Shown here: positions 59,401-64,000 of the stretch, piece by piece | How positions within the stretch are numbered: position 1 is the first letter of the stretch | How the letters are laid out: every line of letters starts with the position of its first letter | NCBI GenBank assembly: GCA_012518615.1 | Contig: JAAYRU010000029.1 | Coordinates: forward strand, 57,994 to 121,993 | Length of the DNA: 64,000 nt | Source: Christensenellaceae bacterium | Lineage (GTDB): Bacteria; Bacillota; Clostridia; Christensenellales; Aristaeellaceae | Reading direction: 5' to 3' | Made by a program: the position numbers and the translations under genes | Notes under the pieces: model-generated | Databases searched by the model: none | The model's input: only the letters and a program-made list of their open reading frames with translations | What the model was told of the DNA's origin: nothing

Positions 59401-61994
59401 ACATAACAGGCAGCCTTACCAACAATCAGGATGAAATGTGGTACAAGGTTGAAATAAATGGCGTAGAAGGTTTCCTAAGGGAAAATGTAACAAGGGTGCT
59501 AAGCCAGGCGGAAGCCGAAAGCGCGCTCGGCTATACCCCCAAACCCACGGATAAACCCACCCCCGCGCCCTCCGCGATAGTGGACGGAGTTGCAATAAAC
59601 CGCTGGGCAAACGCTAATGTGGGCGGGGTAAATATACGCAGCAAGATGACCACTTCATCAAAACGCGTTGCCAAGCTAAATAAGGGTGATGATATATTCG
59701 TATTCCAGCAGCAGACTGTTGACGGAGACCCTTGGTACGCAGTGCTTGTAGATGGCAACGAAGGCTTTGTAATGTCTAAATTCATAGACCTTATGAGCCA
59801 AAGCGACAGCGATAAAAAGCAATCGGAACTTGCTTCCCCCGCGCCTATAAGAACACTACCCCCGTCGGAGCAAACGGGCGTTGCAACACTGGAACCCACT
59901 AAAGAACCCGAGCATACAACGGTTCCGCCTAAGGAAACAACGCCTCCGGCATCGTACCTTGGCTATGCGCTTACAAATAGGGAAGTATCCCTTAAAACTG
60001 GCGTTGGCAATGCTAGCGAGCTTGAAATAGCAAGGCTCCCGCAGAACACAATAGTTATGGTTACAGGGCAAGCCTATGTGGATTCCCGCGCATGGAACAT
60101 GGTAGATGCGCTTCCAATAAGGCAGAGCGGATATCTTCCCGATGATGCACTAAGGCGCATAAGCTCTCAAGAAGCGGCGCCCTACCTAAACGCCTTGCAA
60201 GCGCCTGTAACAACCCCAACCCAAGTGCCCACTTTAAGCCAGCACGCAGGCTTTGGTATCACCCTTGGCGAAAACGCACCCTTGCGCGCAAATATGGACA
60301 CCAACTCACAGATAATATACTGGCTGCCTAAAAACGAGATAGTACAGGTATACGGGCAGGATATTGCCGGCGGAAATATATGGCATATCTCCCGCTATAA
60401 GGAAAACTACGGCTTTATAAGAAATGACCAGCTTAGGCTACTAAATAGCGAGGAAGAGAAAAACTACATAGCATCGCTAAGAGCCACTCTGCCCCCCGCT
60501 GCAACGCCTAATATTGCTCCAAGCGCTTCAAGCCTTTCAAGCTACGGCTATGTAAACGCCGATAAGGTAAGGCTACGCAAGGACGCAAGCCTTAACTCCG
60601 CGCATATTAAGATGATGGATAAGAACGCATTCGCGCTTGTTATAGGCAGCAAGCAAGCTTCTGACGGCAAAACTTGGTACCATATAAATCAAGCGGGCAC
60701 TGAGGGATATGTGCTTGGAGATTATTTCAATGTGCTTTCAATGAGCGAACTTACCCGCTTCCTACAGAGCGATGCATACATAAACGCCAATGCGTCACAA
60801 GAGATATCCCCCGGTGTAAAGACGCCTTCAAACATAACCCCCGTTGAAGACTTTAACGCGCAGGTTTGGACTAACCCAAGCCTAGCTCAGGTTAGCTACG
60901 AGCCTTTCAACCCGCTTGGCAGCCCAACGCCTGATGTTGAGGAGATAGTAACCCCATCTCCCACACCCACCGGAAGCCCTGAAAGCACTGTAAGCATAAA
61001 CCCCTTGGCAACGGAACTGCCTGATGATGCCTCTACAAGCTCATTCCCCACAGGCATAGTGGTGCTTGTAATAATCGCCGTGCTTGGCGCAGGCGGCTAC
61101 TACGGCTACTATATGTACAGGCAAAACCAGCAGAGAGAAGCGCAAAGAGTGGCAAAACGTAAGAGAATACAGAGCGATGAACCTGTAAAACCCGGCACAA
61201 GCCCCTATGCGCCACCAAGACCCAGAACGCCTTCAGGGCAGGTACCCCCTCGCCCGGGACAGCCTACAGGACAGGCTCCGCCCCGCACAAGCACACAGGG
61301 AACAGCGCAATATAGACCGCCTACAGGGCAGCCACCACAAGCAGGCACGCAACAAGGTACAGCTCAATATAGACCACCTACGGGACAGCCGCCGCAGAGT
61401 GGAACACCTCAAGGCACTGCTCAGTATAAACCACCTACGGGACAGCCGCCACAGAGTGGAACGCCCCAAGGCACTGCTCAATACAGACCACCTACAGGGC
61501 AGCCGCCGCAGGCTGGTACGCCACAAGGCACTGCTCAATACAGACCACCTACAGGGCAAGCACCGCTGGCTGGTACGTCACAAGGCACTGCTCAATATAG
61601 ACCGCCCACTGGGCAACCTCCGCAGGCAGGAGCGCCCCAAGGCACAACTCAATATAAGCCGCAGGGTACGCAACTCTCTCAAGACGCTACGCAAAAGCCA
61701 CAAGTAGAGCAAGCTCTACAGGATACTGTACAAAAACCCCAAGTTGTACAAGCTCCAATAGATGCAGCTCAAAAGCCCCAAGGCGCACAATCGCCTCAAG
61801 CACCCGCCGAAAATAAGGCGCAAGATACTAAAATATCTCAACCCGTAGCTAAAAAGCCTGAATTGGAGCAGACAACTAAAGTTCCCACAAAGGCAGATAC
61901 AACCAGCTCTCAACCCTTAACAGATGAGACTGTAAAGCCTAAAACGGATACCCCGCCAAGACGCAGACGTTCTGATAGGCACGAAAACAGCTAA
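56451..61994 (+). CDS. Giant surface protein: MucBP-like repeats, five SH3-like domains, C-terminal membrane helix and Pro/Gln-repeat cytosolic tail
   Basis: This 1847-residue protein has an N-terminal signal (LWLLLLLLLVIATGAFA) and a domain of about 130 residues. Five nearly identical 76-residue MucBP-like repeats follow (about 151-530), then five diverged ones (about 540-940). Five SH3-like segments separated by Pro/Thr linkers span about 945-1450. A single membrane helix lies near residue 1534 (GIVVLVIIAVLGAGGYYGYY), followed by a basic stop-transfer. The roughly 290-residue tail consists of 19-residue repeats QGTAQYRPPTGQPPQ. AAGGAGG precedes the ATG at 56451. It is probably a wall-spanning adhesin or structural protein; a cytosolic disordered tail of this size is unusual. 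Confidence 0.85.
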   Translation: MYKQRIQNVFNKTLWLLLLLLLVIATGAFAAQPTSEIIINIHWTDSNGNPQVTQAMPVMYPGYENAYWLYISDEALQNATIEITDFNGVYRGGFTLQNGMPLLHALEQGTSQTLEDIPVYFQGLGEMNNPLKDFSLYVSTFVQSPPPPVATPEPQKVYIPVRFVDSASGLDLLNPQAVELYPGEQQTVYAQAIEGYNVDVQEQTVYVDEAGNPSATEVVFYYSAIATPEPQKIHIPVRFVDSASGLDLLNPQAVELYPGEQQTVYAQAIEGYNVDVQEQTVFVDEAGNPSTSEIVFYYSAVATPEPHKVSITVRFIDSASGLDLLNPQTVELYPREQQTVYAQAIEGYNVDIQEQTVYVDEAGNPNAAEVIFYYSAIATPEPQKVQIPVRFVDSASGLDLLNPQAVELYPGEQQTVYAQPIEGYNVDVQEQTVYVDEAGNASAAEVIFRYSAVATPEPQKVSITVRFVDSASGLDLLNPQAVELYPGEQQTVYAQPIEGYNVDVQEQSVYVDEAGNPSTTEVIFYYAAIETPVPQTEEPTQAPTNVNIIVRYIDRDTGAEIASAQEQTLPTNEQTAVYALPSDLQEGYALVDGIDAVLVQVDASGIANPSSVEFYYTKLTLPTVTVRYLEEGTDIEVAKSQKISLNIGENIINANPENLLDGYEIISPSTSIIMAGYEGATTNTVEFFYTKKISAPVDIMVHYLDEKTGSPVASSQKLECKDGTNSITASPADLKEGYALKQGEADTKYVIVSSGYANPDSITFYYSSIAVVTDEPTPDPAPKVALVKVYYRDQFGKNILEDTVSCVENEENIVIADLSKLDANIYELTGADRQQVIVDNQGNSTPSEIVFLFKDKSVDRSANVLIRYLLDDGKSIAPDQQIAVKVGTTIIKNSLKTPDGYKAKEPLEQEVTLSKDGTLSSDTVIFSYEALPATPTPSASPFPYKITPTDAYAYPRSDNINFRSEPKVSQDNVISVVGKKDLAHITGSLTNNQDEMWYKVEINGVEGFLRENVTRVLSQAEAESALGYTPKPTDKPTPAPSAIVDGVAINRWANANVGGVNIRSKMTTSSKRVAKLNKGDDIFVFQQQTVDGDPWYAVLVDGNEGFVMSKFIDLMSQSDSDKKQSELASPAPIRTLPPSEQTGVATLEPTKEPEHTTVPPKETTPPASYLGYALTNREVSLKTGVGNASELEIARLPQNTIVMVTGQAYVDSRAWNMVDALPIRQSGYLPDDALRRISSQEAAPYLNALQAPVTTPTQVPTLSQHAGFGITLGENAPLRANMDTNSQIIYWLPKNEIVQVYGQDIAGGNIWHISRYKENYGFIRNDQLRLLNSEEEKNYIASLRATLPPAATPNIAPSASSLSSYGYVNADKVRLRKDASLNSAHIKMMDKNAFALVIGSKQASDGKTWYHINQAGTEGYVLGDYFNVLSMSELTRFLQSDAYINANASQEISPGVKTPSNITPVEDFNAQVWTNPSLAQVSYEPFNPLGSPTPDVEEIVTPSPTPTGSPESTVSINPLATELPDDASTSSFPTGIVVLVIIAVLGAGGYYGYYMYRQNQQREAQRVAKRKRIQSDEPVKPGTSPYAPPRPRTPSGQVPPRPGQPTGQAPPRTSTQGTAQYRPPTGQPPQAGTQQGTAQYRPPTGQPPQSGTPQGTAQYKPPTGQPPQSGTPQGTAQYRPPTGQPPQAGTPQGTAQYRPPTGQAPLAGTSQGTAQYRPPTGQPPQAGAPQGTTQYKPQGTQLSQDATQKPQVEQALQDTVQKPQVVQAPIDAAQKPQGAQSPQAPAENKAQDTKISQPVAKKPELEQTTKVPTKADTTSSQPLTDETVKPKTDTPPRRRRSDRHENS
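56901..58040 (+). repeat. Five tandem 228-bp coding repeats
   Basis: Units start at 56901, 57129, 57357, 57585 and 57813. Each encodes 76 residues beginning TPEPQKV and containing DSASGLDLLNPQAVELYPG. Differences between units are mostly silent or conservative, implying recent duplication or ongoing homogenisation. Confidence 0.95.
61285..61665 (+). repeat. Tandem 57-bp coding repeats (about six and a half)
   Basis: Each unit encodes 19 residues of the type QGTAQYRPPTGQPPQAGTP; Y-R/K and A/S positions vary. They lie after the transmembrane helix of the giant protein. Confidence 0.92.
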
Positions 61995-62009
61995 TAAAGC
62001 TAAACAAAT

Positions 62010-62033
62010 TGCACCTCTACATAAAGGGGTGCA
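62010..62033 (+). terminator. Terminator of the giant-protein gene
   Basis: TGCACC and GGTGCA form a 6-bp stem followed by TTTTAAT, 16 bp past the stop. Confidence 0.55.
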
Positions 62034-62117
62034 TTTTAATGCCTATATATTACCTAGAGATTTTGACACTCAAAGAAACAATAACCCATTTGTAAAGCCC
62101 ATATTTCCATAAATACA

Positions 62118-62144
62118 AATCCGGCGCAATATTTACGCCGGATT
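62118..62144. terminator. Hairpin between the giant protein and NCS2 permease genes
   Basis: AATCCGGCG and CGCCGGATT form a perfect 9-bp stem with a 9-nt loop. It can serve the permease gene on the minus strand; T-runs are weak. Confidence 0.65.
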
Positions 62145-62183
62145 ATTTATGTGCCTTATATGGCTTTTAAGTTTTTATCTCTC

Positions 62184-63626
62184 TTACGCCTTTACAGAGC
62201 TTTCTTTTTTATCTCCCATATTGAGCAGTGCATTTAGAAGTATACCGAATATTGCAGAGCCTGCAACCGCGGGTATCTTTATTCCTAAGAAGTTAATATT
62301 GCCGCCAAAGCCGTAGTTTATGCCAAGACCTAGCGTCATTATCGTGGCGATTACTGCTATGTTCTTTGGCTCGAACATGCTTACTTTCTTGTCTATAAAT
62401 ATTGCTATACCTTGCGCCGCTATCGCGCCAAATAGGTATATTTCAAGCCCGCCTATTACCGCCTGCGGTATTGCGTATATGGCGTTTATAAGAGGGGTAA
62501 AGCAGGATATAACCATAGCCAGTATCCCCGCAACAAACATTACGCTTACTGAGAACACCTTAGTTATTGCCATGGTTGATATGTTTTCGCCGTAGTTGGT
62601 TCCCGCAGGACCGCCTATAACGCCGGATATCATATCGCAAATTCCGTCGCCTATAAGGTTTTTGTCCAGAAGCTCAGCTATTTTGTATCTGGGCTTGCCC
62701 TTACGCTTTGCAAGGTCATTCACATAGGTATCAAGCTGGTATATATGAGCGGTTGATTCGGGTATGGTTGCAATCGCTATAGGCATTATCGATATAACCG
62801 ACATCATGTTAGGTTTTGGCAAACTGAATGCAGGCAAGGCGAATATGCTGCCATCTCCCAGTTTCCATGTGGATGCCGCAAGCGCGCCTTCGGGCATGGT
62901 TCTAAAGAAGTTACCACCGCCAAGCAGCATTACTACCACCGCCACAAGGCAGCCTGTTATTGCGCCAAGCAGCAGCGGCAGCTGTCCCAGCACGCCCTTT
63001 AGGTATTTTGTGTACAGCACTGTTGAAATAAGCGTTGCCAAGGATATAATCCATACCCAGTGGCTTTGCCCTTCAAGCAGGTTGCCCGCCGCGTCCATCA
63101 TGGGGGCAGCATCCCTTACGGCATTGCCCGCAAGCGTAAGCCCTATTACCATGGCGACCGAGCCCGTTACGCAGGGGGGGAGTATCTTTTCAACCCTCTC
63201 CATTCCGCCTATGCGTACGAGTAATCCCGCGAAAATCGACACAAAGCCGGAAAGCACTATTCCAAACTGCGCCTTTGAAATAAGCTCAGTTGGCAGTATG
63301 AATGTACCGGGCGTTCCCATAGTGCCGCCCTCTGCCACTACAAGCGAAGCAATCGCCGTAAGGTATGCAAAGCTTGAGCCGTAGTACATTGGTATTTTCC
63401 CATTTGTGATAAACACAAAGCATACAGTAGCAAGTCCGCTTGCAAAAATCGTTGTGGAAACATGGAATCCCGTTATCAGCGCAACTGTAACGGTTGCCGG
63501 AAACATGACGATTACCTGCTGAAGCGCATAAAGAAAAAGCCTAACAGCAGTAGGCTTTTCATCCGGAAGATAACCAATATCATGTTTTCCATTCTTGGGT
63601 ATGTAGCCTTGTTTAGTTTGTGACAT
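62184..63626 (-). CDS. NCS2-family uracil/xanthine permease
   Basis: This 480-residue nucleobase permease has about fourteen helices and the NCS2 hallmarks: the early AGLQHVL-like LYALQQVIVMFPATV, YYGSSFAYLTAI, the family motif region SIMPIAIATIPESTAHI (Glu of the substrate site) and the C-terminal repeat segment FGAIAAQGIAIFID. The ATG follows AAGGAGG. The gene is preceded by a strong promoter and a short structured leader, so its expression is probably controlled by transcription attenuation responding to a nucleobase or related metabolite. Confidence 0.92.
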   Translation of the reverse strand: MSQTKQGYIPKNGKHDIGYLPDEKPTAVRLFLYALQQVIVMFPATVTVALITGFHVSTTIFASGLATVCFVFITNGKIPMYYGSSFAYLTAIASLVVAEGGTMGTPGTFILPTELISKAQFGIVLSGFVSIFAGLLVRIGGMERVEKILPPCVTGSVAMVIGLTLAGNAVRDAAPMMDAAGNLLEGQSHWVWIISLATLISTVLYTKYLKGVLGQLPLLLGAITGCLVAVVVMLLGGGNFFRTMPEGALAASTWKLGDGSIFALPAFSLPKPNMMSVISIMPIAIATIPESTAHIYQLDTYVNDLAKRKGKPRYKIAELLDKNLIGDGICDMISGVIGGPAGTNYGENISTMAITKVFSVSVMFVAGILAMVISCFTPLINAIYAIPQAVIGGLEIYLFGAIAAQGIAIFIDKKVSMFEPKNIAVIATIMTLGLGINYGFGGNINFLGIKIPAVAGSAIFGILLNALLNMGDKKESSVKA

Positions 63627-63638
63627 TCCAACCTCCTT

Positions 63639-63703
63639 AAAAAAAAGCCCTTACTAAGGGCAAGGCTTCTTGCTAACCTTGCCGGCGGGCCGGTTTCATT
63701 AGC
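63639..63703 (-). promoter_or_regulatory. Structured leader with terminator before the NCS2 permease gene
   Basis: On the minus strand GCTAA (63703-63699) pairs with TTAGC (63676-63672), enclosing a CCGG-CCCG-CCGG hairpin. CAAGG in the same domain can pair with CCTTG (63665-63661), giving a pseudoknot. GCCCTTAGTAAGGGC followed by eight T is an intrinsic terminator just before the ribosome site. The pseudoknot and terminator stems share bases. I could not match it to a purine, PyrR or other known leader. Confidence 0.65.
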
Positions 63704-63709
63704 CGATGT

Positions 63710-63738
63710 ATAGTAGCACAGATATTTTGTTTTGTCAA
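63710..63738 (-). promoter_or_regulatory. Promoter of the NCS2 permease gene
   Basis: TTGACA and TACTAT on the minus strand are separated by 17 bp. The predicted transcript begins right at the structured leader. Confidence 0.8.
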
Positions 63739-63923
63739 ATAAAAATTTTTGAAGGTGATTTACAAGTGTGATTTGCAAATCATAATATTTTATACACCAT
63801 CTTTATTTAATGATTCGCTTACACTTTTTTAATAATAAGAGCTTAAATAATATGTACATAAAGCAAATACAATCATAGTGTACAATATTATGTGTAACCG
63901 CATGGAATACGGAATTGGAAAAA

Positions 63924-63979
63924 GAGGTCCTTTTCTTGTAAAATTTGTTAGACCACACAAACAACGAAAAGGAGACCTC
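63924..63979 (+). repeat. Inverted repeat covering the ribosome site of the gene at the right edge
   Basis: GAGGTCCTTTTC and GAAAAGGAGACCTC are inverted copies (two-base indel) flanking 30 bp. The right arm includes the AAAAGGAG ribosome site, so a transcript through it would hide the start. The gap from 63780 to here holds no gene. Confidence 0.6.
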
Positions 63980-63982
63980 TCT

Positions 63983-64000
63983 ATGAACTATTTTACCACA
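63983..64000 (+). CDS. Start of a gene cut by the right edge
   Basis: An ATG after AAAAGGAGACC opens a frame reading MNYFTT to the window end. Only six codons are visible, so no identification is possible. The upstream hairpin that masks the ribosome site is reminiscent of some transposase genes. Confidence 0.4.

Overview
The window looks like the chromosome of a member of the Bacillota (Firmicutes), most likely an anaerobic, clostridia-like bacterium. Supporting evidence: the gene order miaB-ricA-mutS-mutL-miaA-ynbB is close to the Bacillus/Clostridium arrangement; Shine-Dalgarno sites are strong (GGAGG), with ATG, GTG and TTG starts; the Hsp20 gene has a CIRCE/HrcA operator; and there are an ECF transporter S component and a queH. 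One reservation: neither of the two sugar-binding proteins carries a lipoprotein cysteine, which is unusual for a single-membrane Gram-positive cell. No rRNA or tRNA gene, CRISPR array or replication origin was seen.

Layout. 1-20 kb is a dense, mostly minus-strand housekeeping block: an exported CARDB-like protein (cut by the window edge), a J-domain protein, MurA, an OGG-type glycosylase (plus strand), YnbB, MiaA, MutL, MutS, RicA, MiaB, RNase G, the TIGR03960/TIGR03936 radical-SAM pair, an RNase PH-HAM1 fusion, YajC, CvpA and a membrane-anchored propeller-like protein. 20-23.6 kb is a MalFG-type sugar ABC transporter. 23.7-26.6 kb is a complete type II restriction-modification system with a small AbrB-like protein, two DNA methyltransferases and an MvaI/BcnI-type endonuclease. 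26.7-30.3 kb has a secreted SH3/MucBP-like protein, queH and hsp20. 30.3-33.5 kb is an AT-rich accessory stretch (NUDIX hydrolase, YhcG/DUF1016 nuclease, DUF952, a winged-helix fragment). 33.5-39 kb holds an AraC regulator divergent from a GH31 glycosidase, a DUF2804 protein and an ECF S component. 39-43.2 kb is a cluster of NifX-like and Mrp/MinD-type Fe-S ATPases with DUF134 and DUF5320 proteins. 43.3-46.3 kb has a toxin-antitoxin pair, an SDR oxidoreductase and a Gfo/Idh oxidoreductase. 46.5-50.1 kb is an Rbs-type sugar ABC transporter. 50.2-54.6 kb has SatD with a DUF3307 partner, an HPr-like protein and two peptidases. 54.7-63.6 kb has a MATE exporter, a 1847-residue repeat-rich surface protein and an NCS2 permease. 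A new gene begins at the right edge.

Non-coding structure is the most distinctive part. A family of 160-bp full-length imperfect palindromes (four intact copies plus one diverged) sits between genes. A separate 230-bp palindrome lies at 44.8-45.1 kb. A phased 29-bp array of GCATA-N9-TATGT sites precedes satD. The NCS2 permease has a short leader that can form a pseudoknot and a terminator. Two related intergenic sequences flank the NUDIX-YhcG pair. These, together with the giant surface protein with a cytosolic Pro/Gln-repeat tail, the RNase PH-HAM1 fusion with no ordinary start codon and the restriction system, are the leads most worth following.
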